Below are positions 24,876 through 33,394 of a stretch of 64,000 nt of DNA, piece after piece. Source of the stretch: Streptomyces sp. RerS4 (GTDB lineage Bacteria > Actinomycetota > Actinomycetes > Streptomycetales > Streptomycetaceae). Made by a program: the position numbers and the translations under genes. Each line of letters opens with the position of its first letter. The first letter of the stretch is position 1. The notes beneath the pieces were generated by a model. The model saw nothing but the letters and a program-made list of their open reading frames with translations, made no database searches and was not told the DNA's origin. Location: the NCBI RefSeq assembly GCF_023515955.1, contig NZ_CP097322.1:4388501-4452500 (forward strand), in the 5' to 3' direction.

Positions 24876-26482
24876 CCGCCGTAGAGACTGTAGAGAGCAA
24901 CGACCCGACCACGAACCGGCGGCCGATCCGGCGTGCGCTCGTCAGCGTCTACGACAAGACCGGACTGGAAGAGCTGGCCCGCGGCCTGCACGAGGCGGGC
25001 GTCGCCCTCGTCTCCACCGGCTCCACCGCCGCGAAGATCGCCGCCGCCGGGGTGCCCGTCACCAAGGTCGAGGAACTGACCGGCTTCCCCGAGTGCCTCG
25101 ACGGCCGGGTCAAGACCCTCCACCCGCGCGTGCACGCCGGCATCCTCGCCGACCTGCGCCTGGAGGACCACCGCAGCCAGCTGGCCGAGCTGGGCGTCGA
25201 GCCGTTCGACCTGGTGATCGTCAACCTCTACCCGTTCCGGGAGACCGTCGCCTCCGGCGCCACCCCCGACGAGTGCGTCGAGCAGATCGACATCGGCGGC
25301 CCCTCCATGGTCCGCGCCGCCGCGAAGAACCACCCCTCGGTCGCGGTCGTCACCAGCCCCGCCCGCTACGCCGACGTCCTCGCGGCGGCCCAGGGCGGCG
25401 GCTTCGACCTCACCGCCCGCAAGCGGCTCGCCGCCGAGGCCTTCCAGCACACCGCCGCGTACGACGTCGCCGTGGCCTCCTGGTTCACGAACGTGTACGC
25501 ACCCGAGGGCGAGGAGGGCGCGCTGCCCGAGTTCCTCGCGGGCGCGTGGGAGCGCAAGTCGACCCTCCGCTACGGCGAGAACCCGCACCAGGCCGCCGCC
25601 CTGTACACGGACGGTCAGTCGGGCGGTCTCGCCAACGCCGAGCAGCTGCACGGCAAGGAGATGTCCTTCAACAACTACGTGGACACCGAGGCCGCCCGCC
25701 GCGCCGCGTACGACCACGACGAGCCGTGCGTCGCGATCATCAAGCACGCCAACCCGTGCGGCATCGCCATCGGTGACGACGTAGCCGCCGCCCACCGCAA
25801 GGCGCACGCCTGCGACCCGCTGTCGGCCTTCGGCGGCGTCATCGCCGTCAACCGCCCGGTGACCGTCGAGCTGGCCGAGCAGGTCGCCGAGATCTTCACC
25901 GAGGTCATCGCCGCGCCCGCCTACGAGGACGGCGCCGTCGAGATCCTCGCCAAGAAGAAGAACATCCGCGTCCTGAAGGTGGACGGCACCCCGCACCAGC
26001 CGGGCGACCTGAAGCCGATCTCGGGCGGCGTGCTGCTCCAGCAGAGCGATACGTTCGAAAAGGGGAAGGGCCGGGCCGAGGGCGACGACCCGAAGAACTG
26101 GACCCTCGCCACCGGTGACGCCCTGTCGCCGGCGGAACTCGCCGAGCTGGCTTTCGCGTGGAAGGCCTGCCGCGCCGTCAAGTCGAACGCCATCCTCCTC
26201 GCCAAGGACGGCGCCTCGGTGGGCGTCGGCATGGGCCAGGTCAACCGCGTCGACTCGGCGAAGCTCGCCGTCGAGCGCGCCGGGGCCGAGCGGGCACAGG
26301 GCTCGTACGCGGCCTCCGACGCCTTCTTCCCCTTCCCGGACGGGCTGGAGATCCTGACCGTCGCCGGCGTCAAGGCCGTCGTCCAGCCGGGCGGTTCGGT
26401 CCGCGACGAGCAGGTGATCGAGGCGGCGAAGAAGGCCGGCGTGACGATGTACTTCACCGGTACGCGCCACTTCTTCCACTGA
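24872..26482 (+). CDS. purH: Bifunctional AICAR transformylase/IMP cyclohydrolase
   Basis: 536 aa, GTG start. The N-terminal IMP cyclohydrolase domain (MGS-like) has LVSVYDKTGLEEL, STGSTAAKI and KTLHPRVHAGIL. The C-terminal AICAR transformylase domain has KHANPCGIAI, SAFGGVIAVN, and ends KAVVQPGGSVRDEQVIEAA and TGTRHFFH. It uses the folate cofactor regenerated by folD and glyA, both in this window. Its substrate AICAR (ZMP) is the precursor of ZTP, the ligand of the riboswitch at 38.5 kb. Confidence 0.97.
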   Translation: MTAVETVESNDPTTNRRPIRRALVSVYDKTGLEELARGLHEAGVALVSTGSTAAKIAAAGVPVTKVEELTGFPECLDGRVKTLHPRVHAGILADLRLEDHRSQLAELGVEPFDLVIVNLYPFRETVASGATPDECVEQIDIGGPSMVRAAAKNHPSVAVVTSPARYADVLAAAQGGGFDLTARKRLAAEAFQHTAAYDVAVASWFTNVYAPEGEEGALPEFLAGAWERKSTLRYGENPHQAAALYTDGQSGGLANAEQLHGKEMSFNNYVDTEAARRAAYDHDEPCVAIIKHANPCGIAIGDDVAAAHRKAHACDPLSAFGGVIAVNRPVTVELAEQVAEIFTEVIAAPAYEDGAVEILAKKKNIRVLKVDGTPHQPGDLKPISGGVLLQQSDTFEKGKGRAEGDDPKNWTLATGDALSPAELAELAFAWKACRAVKSNAILLAKDGASVGVGMGQVNRVDSAKLAVERAGAERAQGSYAASDAFFPFPDGLEILTVAGVKAVVQPGGSVRDEQVIEAAKKAGVTMYFTGTRHFFH

Positions 26483-26516
26483 GACACGGACACGGATTCG
26501 GATACGGATTCGGAAA

Positions 26517-26560
26517 CGGCGAAGGCCGCCACCCGCAGCTGCGGGTGGCGGCCTTCGCCG
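26517..26560. terminator. Strong bidirectional terminator after purH
   Basis: A 44-bp near-complete palindrome with a 21-bp stem and a GC spacer (26538-26539). It separates convergent purH and the RDD gene. Just upstream is a degenerate repeat of ACGGATTCGGAT. Confidence 0.85.
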
Positions 26561-26583
26561 CGTCGAGCGGTTGTCGCGAGCGG

Positions 26584-27318
26584 TTACTTCTTGACGACGA
26601 TGGTGCCGGCCGCGCGGTCGTGCCAGCCCTGGAGCTTGCCCGAGTTGTCGAAGAACGGGGAGAGGTAGACCAGGATCTGGCCGATGCCGCACAGGAAGCT
26701 GCCGACCATCGGGATGATCCAGCGGATGAAGCCGCCGCCGAGGCCCGGGACCGAGCCCGTGTTCTCCTTGACGACCTTCAGGCCCAGCGCCATCTTGCCG
26801 AGCGTCGCGCCGACGAAGGAGATCATCAGCCACTCGTAGAGCAGGGTGGCGATACCGATCAGGGCGAGCGTGCCGAACAGGGCGGCGATCATGCCGCCGG
26901 CCGCCTCGGCCTGCTCGTTGACGCACGTCTGGTACGCGGCCGACGAGTAGTCCGTGCCGCAGTCCTCCATCGACTCCGCGAGGCCCAGCGAACCGGCCAG
27001 GCCGATGGCCATGAGGATCCACACGAGGACGGAGATGGCCAGGGCGTCGATGACGCGGGCGCCGAAGCGGCGGCCCATCGTGGCGACCTGGACGGTGCCG
27101 AGACCGGCGACGTTGATGTAGCCGTTGTTCGCCTGGAGGGTGCCCGGCGCCTGCGGCGGCACCGCGCCGTACGGCTGCTGGCCCTGCTGCGGGTAGCCGT
27201 AACCGGCCTGCGGCGGGACGCCCTGGGGGGCCTGCTGGGGGTAGCCGTAGCCGGGCTGGCCCTGCGGGGGCTGCTGGGGCTGCTGGCCGTAAGGGTTGTT
27301 CGGGTCGCCGAAGCTCAT
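26584..27318 (-). CDS. RDD-family membrane protein
   Basis: 244 aa from the ATG at 27318, with GGAGGAA upstream. The first 75 residues are a Gln/Pro/Gly/Tyr-rich tail with YGYPQQ repeats. The RDD domain begins at RRFGARVIDALAISVLVWIL (Arg-x-x-x-x-x-Asp signature), followed by further membrane segments, GATLGKMALGLKVV (the conserved G-K-x-x-x-G-L) and a final short helix. Function of RDD proteins is mostly unknown; transport or ion exchange has been proposed for some. Divergent from folD. Confidence 0.85.
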   Translation of the reverse strand: MSFGDPNNPYGQQPQQPPQGQPGYGYPQQAPQGVPPQAGYGYPQQGQQPYGAVPPQAPGTLQANNGYINVAGLGTVQVATMGRRFGARVIDALAISVLVWILMAIGLAGSLGLAESMEDCGTDYSSAAYQTCVNEQAEAAGGMIAALFGTLALIGIATLLYEWLMISFVGATLGKMALGLKVVKENTGSVPGLGGGFIRWIIPMVGSFLCGIGQILVYLSPFFDNSGKLQGWHDRAAGTIVVKK

Positions 27319-27562
27319 CTTGCGGTGTTCCTCCGTGGAAGTGCGGGGACGCACGGCACGCGCGGAGGAAATCACAGTCAAGCGGTCCGCCCCCCGGCAC
27401 TGCCCGCGGCACTCTGTACCGGTGCATGGTGGTCCCCCGCGCGTTGGGTTGTCCAGCCGGTTGTCATGAGCCCGGTGACTTGTTGTGCAAGTGCAACCAA
27501 CGGAGCCCCCTCGCGAGACGCTTGACTGGAACCCGAGCCACCACATCCGGGAGGATGGACAC

Positions 27563-28423
27563 ATGACCGCCCAGATTCTCGATGGCAAGGCCACCGCAGC
27601 CGCGATCAAGTCCGAACTGACCGTCCGAGTGGCGGCGCTGAAGGACCGGGGCATCACGCCCGGCCTCGGCACCCTGCTGGTCGGCGACGATCCGGGCAGC
27701 CGTTGGTACGTCAACGGCAAGCACAAGGACTGCGCGGAGGTCGGCATCGCCTCCATCCAGCGCGAACTGCCCGCCACGGCGTCCCAGGAGGACATCGAGG
27801 CGGTGGTGCACGAGCTGAACGACAACCCGGAGTGCACCGGCTACATCGTGCAACTTCCGCTGCCCAAGGGCATCGACACCAACCGCGTCCTGGAACTCAT
27901 GGACCCCGCCAAGGACGCCGACGGCCTGCACCCCATGTCCCTCGGCCGGCTGGTGCTGAACGAGCAGGGGCCGCTGCCCTGTACCCCGTACGGCATCGTC
28001 GAACTGCTGCGCCACCACGGCGTCGAGATCAACGGCGCGCACGTGGTCGTCCTCGGCCGGGGCATCACCGTGGGCCGCTCCATCGGCCTGCTGCTGACCC
28101 GCAAGTCCGAGAACGCCACGGTGACGCTCTGCCACACCGGTACGCGCGACCTCTCCGGGCTGCTGCGCCAGGCCGACGTCATCGTCGCGGCGGCCGGCGT
28201 CCCCCACCTGGTCAAGCCCGAGGACGTGAAGCCGGGCGCGGCCGTGCTCGACGTCGGCGTCAGCCGCGACGAGAACGGCAAGATCGTCGGCGATGTGCAC
28301 CCGGGGGTGGCCGCGGTGGCGGGCTGGCTCTCCCCGAACCCGGGCGGTGTCGGCCCGATGACCCGGGCGCAGCTTCTGGTGAACGTCGTCGAGGCGGCGG
28401 AGCGGATCACCAGTGCGGGCTGA
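27563..28423 (+). CDS. folD: Methylene-THF dehydrogenase/cyclohydrolase
   Basis: 286 aa, ATG with GGGAGGA upstream. Interconverts 5,10-methylene-, methenyl- and 10-formyl-THF, supplying PurN and PurH. Catalytic Tyr-x-x-x-Lys is in SRWYVNGKHKDC. Also visible are GYIVQLPLPKGID, DADGLHP, PCTPYGI, the NADP-binding VVLGRGITVGRS and PGGVGPMTRAQLL. The downstream DUF3017 gene starts 11 bases inside folD. Confidence 0.97.
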   Translation: MTAQILDGKATAAAIKSELTVRVAALKDRGITPGLGTLLVGDDPGSRWYVNGKHKDCAEVGIASIQRELPATASQEDIEAVVHELNDNPECTGYIVQLPLPKGIDTNRVLELMDPAKDADGLHPMSLGRLVLNEQGPLPCTPYGIVELLRHHGVEINGAHVVVLGRGITVGRSIGLLLTRKSENATVTLCHTGTRDLSGLLRQADVIVAAAGVPHLVKPEDVKPGAAVLDVGVSRDENGKIVGDVHPGVAAVAGWLSPNPGGVGPMTRAQLLVNVVEAAERITSAG

Positions 28424-28937
28424 GCCGGACACCGGGAACGGCGCGGAGCCGGGCGAGACGGTGAACGGCAGCCGCCCCCCGGCGCGGGCGGACGGAGCGG
28501 ACGCGGACACCCCGCCGGCCGCCCCGTCGGGGGCCTCCGCGCCCGCCGCCCGCGCTTCCCGCCGCTTCCCCTCCGTCACGCACGACACCGCCCGCCCCGA
28601 GGGCAGCGGCCGGGCCATCCCCGGCGCCGTGTCCGCGCCGGCCCGGCAGTGGCCGATGCTCAGCGTCCTCGCCGCCACGGCCGCGGGGCTGCTGTCCACG
28701 GCGTTCGGGCATCCGCGCGTCGGCTGCCTGATCATCGGGGTCGCGCTGATCGCCGCCGCCGTGATGCGCCGCTTGCTGCCGTCCGTGGGGATGCTCGCGG
28801 TGCGCTCCCGGTTCACCGACATGATCACGTACGGGGTGCTGGGCGTGGCCATCACCCTGCTCGCCCTGGTCATGGAGCCCAAGCCGTTGCTGAACATCCC
28901 GTTCCTGGAGTCGGCGGTCCGTTTCACCGTCAGGTGA
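28413..28937 (+). CDS. DUF3017-type small membrane protein
   Basis: 174 aa from the GTG at 28413, overlapping the end of folD by 11 bases and so presumably coupled. An 80-residue Ala/Pro/Asp-rich N terminus precedes three hydrophobic segments (PMLSVLAATAAGLLSTAF, LIIGVALIAAAVMRRLL, ITYGVLGVAITLLALVM). DUF3017 proteins sit behind folD in many actinobacteria; their function is unknown. Confidence 0.8.
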   Translation: MRAEPDTGNGAEPGETVNGSRPPARADGADADTPPAAPSGASAPAARASRRFPSVTHDTARPEGSGRAIPGAVSAPARQWPMLSVLAATAAGLLSTAFGHPRVGCLIIGVALIAAAVMRRLLPSVGMLAVRSRFTDMITYGVLGVAITLLALVMEPKPLLNIPFLESAVRFTVR

Positions 28938-29020
28938 TTCGCCCGCGTCCTCGCGTACACCCGTCCGGCGGCGCCGACACGCCCACAACCAGGGGAAAAC
29001 GCCCGCCGGACCTTCGAACT

Positions 29021-29054
29021 CCCGGCCCGTGTGCCTCGCACCACACGGACCGGG
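29021..29054 (+). terminator. Terminator of folD-DUF3017
   Basis: Stem CCCGGCCCGTGTG (29021-29033) with CACACGGACCGGG (29042-29054), one C-A mismatch, 8-base loop. Confidence 0.6.
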
Positions 29055-29097
29055 GGATCGGGGCGGTCGAAGGTCGGATAGCCTGACGCCGGATGTC

Positions 29098-29111
29098 TCT
29101 TCACGTCAAGA
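29098..29111. promoter_or_regulatory. Operator-like palindrome in the mdh leader
   Basis: TCTTCACGTCAAGA is symmetric at 12 of 14 positions. It lies about 14 bases after a possible -10 (TAGCCT, 29079-29084) and 70 bp before the mdh ATG, the right place for a repressor site. The regulator is not known. Confidence 0.4.
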
Positions 29112-29180
29112 TTCACAGCGAAGCGGCGTCCGCACATGGGGCGGGGACGCCCCACCGCCAGCTGTCTAACGGAGAAGGCC

Positions 29181-30170
29181 ATGACCCGCACTCCCGTGAA
29201 TGTCACCGTGACCGGCGCCGCCGGCCAGATCGGTTACGCGCTGCTCTTCCGCATCGCGTCCGGCCACCTGCTCGGCGCGGACGTGCCGGTCAAGCTCCGC
29301 CTCCTGGAGATCCCCCAGGGCATGAAGGCCGCCGAGGGCACGGCCATGGAGCTCGACGACTGCGCCTTCCCGCTCCTCAAGGGCATCGACATCTTCGACG
29401 ACCCGAACCAGGGCTTCGACGGCGCCAACGTCGCGCTGCTCGTGGGCGCCCGCCCGCGCACCAAGGGCATGGAGCGCGGTGACCTGCTCTCCGCCAACGG
29501 CGGCATCTTCAAGCCGCAGGGCGCCGCGATCAACGCGCACGCCGCGGACGACATCAAGGTCCTGGTCGTGGGCAACCCGGCCAACACCAACGCGCTCATC
29601 GCGCAGGCCGCCGCTCCGGACGTACCGGCCGAGCGCTTCACCGCGATGACCCGCCTGGACCACAACCGCGCGATCTCGCAGCTGGCGCAGAAGACCGGCG
29701 CCGCCGTCTCCGACATCAAGCGCCTCACCATCTGGGGCAACCACTCGGCGACCCAGTACCCGGACATCTTCCACGCGGAGATCGCCGGCAAGAACGCCGC
29801 CGAGGTCGTCAACGACGAGGTGTGGCTCGCCGACACCTTCATCCCGACCGTCGCCAAGCGCGGCGCCGCGATCATCGAGGCCCGTGGCGCGTCCTCGGCC
29901 GCCTCGGCCGCCAACGCCGCCATCGACCACGTCCACACGTGGGTCAACGGCACCGCCGCCGGCGACTGGACCTCGATGGGCATCCCGTCGGACGGCTCCT
30001 ACGGCGTCCCGGAGGGCCTCATCTCCTCCTTCCCCGTCACCTGCGTCGACGGCAAGTACGAGATCGTCCAGGGCCTGGACATCAACGAGTTCTCCCGGAC
30101 CCGCATCGACGCGTCCGTGGCGGAGCTCGTCGAGGAGCGCGACGCGGTGCGCGAGCTCGGCCTGATCTGA
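29181..30170 (+). CDS. mdh: Malate dehydrogenase
   Basis: 329 aa, ATG with GGAGAAGG. NAD-dependent oxidation of malate to oxaloacetate in the TCA cycle. VTGAAGQIGYALLFRIASG is the NAD-binding glycine motif. The substrate loop VGARPRTKGMERGDLL carries both arginines, and TRLDHNRAISQLA and GNHSATQYPD supply the catalytic Asp/His pair. It is the two-domain LDH-like MDH of about 330 aa. Monocistronic, flanked by hairpins on both sides. Confidence 0.97.
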   Translation: MTRTPVNVTVTGAAGQIGYALLFRIASGHLLGADVPVKLRLLEIPQGMKAAEGTAMELDDCAFPLLKGIDIFDDPNQGFDGANVALLVGARPRTKGMERGDLLSANGGIFKPQGAAINAHAADDIKVLVVGNPANTNALIAQAAAPDVPAERFTAMTRLDHNRAISQLAQKTGAAVSDIKRLTIWGNHSATQYPDIFHAEIAGKNAAEVVNDEVWLADTFIPTVAKRGAAIIEARGASSAASAANAAIDHVHTWVNGTAAGDWTSMGIPSDGSYGVPEGLISSFPVTCVDGKYEIVQGLDINEFSRTRIDASVAELVEERDAVRELGLI

Positions 30171-30176
30171 TCACCC

Positions 30177-30219
30177 GATCCGGCGACCTGATCCGTACAC
30201 GTGATCAGATCGCCGGATC
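30177..30219 (+). terminator. First terminator after mdh
   Basis: 17-bp stem (GATCCGGCGACCTGATC with GATCAGATCGCCGGATC), one mismatch, 9-base loop, starting 6 bases after the stop. Confidence 0.75.
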
Positions 30220-30234
30220 ACCGTGAACACCCTT

Positions 30235-30265
30235 GCGCCCCGATCAAACCCGATCGGGGCGCTTT
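30235..30265 (+). terminator. Second terminator after mdh
   Basis: Perfect 11-bp stem GCGCCCCGATC/GATCGGGGCGC, loop AAACCC, followed by TTT. Confidence 0.75.
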
Positions 30266-30314
30266 GGCGTGAATGGGGCTGCCCCATGGCGCGGTACCTA
30301 CATAAGGTCGGCCG

Positions 30315-32159
30315 GTGACCGAGCCCCTGATCCCCCCTCAGTTACCGGGTCCAGACGCCGCCGACGATCTCCGCGACGGGCGGCCTCCCGTCGAACCGGA
30401 GAAGTCCGAGGCCGGGCGCCTGCTGTGCTCCGGCACCTACCTCGACGCCGACTACCGCGACAGCGTCATCGACGAACTGTTCGTCCACGAGGAGAGGATC
30501 GCCGCTCCCTCCTACGGGTTCGACGCCACCCGCGTCCTCGCCCACGCCCTGCGCGCCCGCCGCGTCGAACTCGGCTGGGCCGCCGGGGTCCTCGGAGCCT
30601 GGTTCGTCGCCTCCGTCCTGACCGGCGGCGTACTCGCCCTGCTCATCGTGCCGTTCCTGCTGCTCGGCTTCGCCCGCTGGCTGAGGAGGAAGTGGGGCGC
30701 GAACCCGCTGGTGCGGTTCGCGACCCTGGCGGTGCGGATCTACGCGTGGTGGGTGGTGGTCCTGCTCGTCCTCCTGTTCTGGAAGCTCGCCACCGGCACG
30801 CTGGAGGAACTGGGGGAGGGGCTGGGCACGTTCCTGTCCTCCGTCCTGCCCGACCAGGTGACCGGCGGCAGCGGCCGTGGCAGCGGCTCCGGCGCGTACC
30901 CCTACCCCGGCTATCCCGACTCCTCGGGCTCCTCGGGCTCCTCCTGGTCCTCGTCCGGTTCCGACGAGGACAATCCCCCGTGGTGGGTCCTGCCCCTCTT
31001 CGTCGGCGCCTTCGCCGGCGTCGTCGCCGTCGTCGGGGGCCGGCGTTGGCACACCACCCGCATCATCGCGCGCGACCTCGAACCGACCCGCTACGCCGCC
31101 GACCGGGCCGAGGACCCCGCCGAGAAGCTCCAGAGCGTCCGGCTCGACCGGATCCGCGAGCGCGTCCGCGGGGAACAGCACTCCCCGCTGATCATGTACA
31201 ACATCAACAGCCCGTTCACCGGAGCGGGTGATCCCTACCGGCCCTGGCACCTGTCCGTCGAACTGCGCCCGCGCGAGGACCTCGGCCCCGACCGCAAGCC
31301 GCGGCCCCTCACCAACGCCGACATCGTGCGGCGCGTCGTACCCCTCCTGGAGGCGCTGCGCGTCCCGTCCCCGCACGGCTCCCCGGAGGCGGAGGCCGCC
31401 GTACAGGACCGGCTGCGCGAGTTGGTCGTCGACGAGTGCGTCTTCCTGCCCGCCGGGGGACTCCCGCACCGGGACCTCGCGCCGCTGTCGGCGGAGCGGT
31501 ACGAGGAACAACGTGCGGGCGCCATCGAGGAGGGCGGCGAACGGCGCCGCCATTTCCTGCGGGTGCGCGTCGGCGGCTGGGAGGAGAACCTCGTCGTCAC
31601 CGTCTTCGTACGCGTCCACACCCAGGGCCGCATGATGATGCTGGAAGTGGCCCCGCACCTGCTGCTGCCCGTACGGGTCGACTTCCACAACGCCGACGCG
31701 GACGCCCAGCGGTACAGGAACAACAACTGGCTCGGCACGGCGGCCGAGGCGCTCGTCGCCACCACCTCCTCGATCGGGTCCTCCCTGCTCACCCTGGGCC
31801 GGGGCGTCAACAGTTGGTGGCGGATCGCCATCGGCGGCCACGGCGGCGCCCGACCCGAGGGGCCGGGCCTGTCGGTACGGGAGCTCGCGGCCGAGGACAA
31901 CGGCTCGCTGTTCCACCTCATGGACATCGACCGGTACCTGAAAACCATTCAGGACCGGGTGGTCGGCGGCGTTACCGTCGCCCTGCACGAAGCGGGCTGG
32001 CACACCGAGGAGTTCGCCCAGCGCGCCGTGACCGTCGCCGAGGGCGGCGTCTTCATCCAGTCGGTGAACGGCAGCGCCTTCAGCGTCGGCGGCACCGGCC
32101 ACCACAACACCGTCGGAGACGGCGGTACGGGCAGCAAGGGGAGCAAGGGTGGCAAGTAA
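30315..32159 (+). CDS. Large membrane protein with C-terminal short motif, unknown function
   Basis: 614 aa from the GTG at 30315 (AAGG upstream). Two hydrophobic hairpins lie at about residues 90-125 (GWAAGVLGAWFVASVLTGGV) and 135-160 (IYAWWVVVLLVLLFW). A Gly/Ser/Tyr-rich loop follows, then another membrane segment near residue 225 (VLPLFVGAFAGVVAVVGG) and a large soluble domain of about 370 residues. The last 40 residues carry SAFSVGGTGHHNTV, nearly repeated near the N terminus of the next protein (SAFSIGGSGNTNTV). I do not recognise the family. Overlap with the next gene is 11 bases. The arrangement, a C-terminal motif in one gene and the same motif N-terminal in the neighbour, resembles bacterial amyloid-type signalling pairs; this is inference only. 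Confidence 0.7.
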   Translation: MTEPLIPPQLPGPDAADDLRDGRPPVEPEKSEAGRLLCSGTYLDADYRDSVIDELFVHEERIAAPSYGFDATRVLAHALRARRVELGWAAGVLGAWFVASVLTGGVLALLIVPFLLLGFARWLRRKWGANPLVRFATLAVRIYAWWVVVLLVLLFWKLATGTLEELGEGLGTFLSSVLPDQVTGGSGRGSGSGAYPYPGYPDSSGSSGSSWSSSGSDEDNPPWWVLPLFVGAFAGVVAVVGGRRWHTTRIIARDLEPTRYAADRAEDPAEKLQSVRLDRIRERVRGEQHSPLIMYNINSPFTGAGDPYRPWHLSVELRPREDLGPDRKPRPLTNADIVRRVVPLLEALRVPSPHGSPEAEAAVQDRLRELVVDECVFLPAGGLPHRDLAPLSAERYEEQRAGAIEEGGERRRHFLRVRVGGWEENLVVTVFVRVHTQGRMMMLEVAPHLLLPVRVDFHNADADAQRYRNNNWLGTAAEALVATTSSIGSSLLTLGRGVNSWWRIAIGGHGGARPEGPGLSVRELAAEDNGSLFHLMDIDRYLKTIQDRVVGGVTVALHEAGWHTEEFAQRAVTVAEGGVFIQSVNGSAFSVGGTGHHNTVGDGGTGSKGSKGGK

Positions 32160-32526
32160 CGAGCAGGACCCCGCGGTGCGGTTCGGCGACGTCAGCATCA
32201 GCGCCTTCAGCATCGGCGGCAGCGGCAACACCAACACCGTCCACCACGGTGACAGCGGCGCCGACCGGCGGCCGCCCAGCGCCGAGGAGCTGCTGGAGGC
32301 GGTCCGCGACCTGCGCGCCGCCCTCGCGCGACTGCCCCGCAGCCCCGAACGCCGGGACCTCGACGCCGAACTGGACGAGGCCGCCGCGGAGTTGGAGGAA
32401 ACGGCGGAGATCCGTACGGGTCTGCCCGCCCGGTTGCGCGCGGCGCTGGTGCGGTGGGCCCCGCTGGTGGAGTCGGTCGCGGCGGCCACCGCCCTGGGCG
32501 GGCTGCTGACCTCGCTGGGGGGCTGA
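32149..32526 (+). CDS. Small protein sharing the SAFSxGGxGxxNTV motif
   Basis: 125 aa from the GTG at 32149, 11 bases inside the previous gene, with a strong purine-rich site (AGGGGAGCAAGG). Residues 13-35 (GDVSISAFSIGGSGNTNTV) match the C terminus of the upstream protein. A charged helical region (about 45-90) follows, then a hydrophobic Ala/Leu-rich C terminus (VAAATALGGLLTSLGG) that could insert in a membrane. It resembles small effector-associated proteins of actinobacteria (DUF5955-like), but I am not sure of the family. Confidence 0.65.
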   Translation: MASNEQDPAVRFGDVSISAFSIGGSGNTNTVHHGDSGADRRPPSAEELLEAVRDLRAALARLPRSPERRDLDAELDEAAAELEETAEIRTGLPARLRAALVRWAPLVESVAAATALGGLLTSLGG

Positions 32527-32529
32527 GCG

Positions 32530-33393
32530 GTGGCTCCGTCCGAGGGCGGCGGTGTCCGCTGGAATCCCGGATCACAGCGGTGGGAGTGGGGGCCGGCGGC
32601 GCCGGGGAACCCCGCGCCGCCGCTTCCGCCCATGCCGCCGTCCCCGCCTCCGCCTCCGCCGCCCCCTCCGCCGCCGCCCGGCCCGTACGGGCCCGGCGGG
32701 CCCGCCGGCGGTGGCTCGTCGTGGCGGACGCCGGTGCTCGTGGGCGTCGTGGCGGCCGTCGTGGCCGGGGGAGCGGTGGCCGCGTGGATGCTGCTCGGCG
32801 ACCGGGACGGACGGGACGGGGACGCCCGTCCGCCCGCGAGCCCCTCGGCCGGCCCGGTGTCCCCGCCCGGCCCGGACGCGAGCCCCGACGTCTCGGAGTC
32901 CCCGACGCCGACCCCGAGCCCGACCGCGAGCGCCTCGGCGAGCGGCACCGGCACGCCCGGCTACACCGTGGTGCGTGACGCGTACGGCTTCTCGGTCGCC
33001 GTTCCCGCCGGGTGGCGGTCCAGCGACGACGAGACGGGCAACGGGGCCTTCTACCGGCCGCCCGGCGACCGCCGCGCGCTGCTCCAGATCTTCCGGGTCA
33101 CGGAGTCCTCCGCGACCGGCTCGTGCGAGCTGCTGCGGCTGTCCTCGGAGCGGCTGCGCGACGGTACGCCGCAGTACCGGGAGGTCTCCGTCGACCCGGT
33201 CGCCGGGAGCGCCTGCGAGCTGGTCTACGAGTACGACAGCGCGGAGTCCCAGGGCCGCCGCCGGGGCATCGAGCGGATCATCACCCTGCCCGACGGCAAG
33301 CGCTGGGCCCTGCTGGCGGCCGGGCCGGTCGGCGACAGCGCCACGACCCGCGCGCACCTCACGGCGGCGCTGGACTCCTTCCACCCGGAGTGA
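32530..33393 (+). CDS. Single-pass membrane protein with proline-rich N terminus and extracytoplasmic domain
   Basis: 287 aa, GTG start 3 bases after the previous stop, so the third gene of the operon. Residues 1-65 are Pro/Gly-rich, including an uninterrupted run of 12 Pro. A membrane helix follows (VLVGVVAAVVAGGAVAAWML), then a Ser/Pro/Thr-rich stalk, then a domain of about 140 residues (YTVVRDAYGFSVAVPAGW onward) similar to the LpqN/PsbP-like folds seen in actinobacterial envelope proteins. The domain has two Cys (SCELLRL, SACELVYE) able to form a disulfide. Confidence 0.7.
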   Translation: MAPSEGGGVRWNPGSQRWEWGPAAPGNPAPPLPPMPPSPPPPPPPPPPPPGPYGPGGPAGGGSSWRTPVLVGVVAAVVAGGAVAAWMLLGDRDGRDGDARPPASPSAGPVSPPGPDASPDVSESPTPTPSPTASASASGTGTPGYTVVRDAYGFSVAVPAGWRSSDDETGNGAFYRPPGDRRALLQIFRVTESSATGSCELLRLSSERLRDGTPQYREVSVDPVAGSACELVYEYDSAESQGRRRGIERIITLPDGKRWALLAAGPVGDSATTRAHLTAALDSFHPE

Positions 33394-33394
33394 C

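Noticed and set aside
24839..27427. Long minus-strand open frame opposite purH
   Set aside because: Antisense shadow of purH and the RDD gene; product shows no motif.
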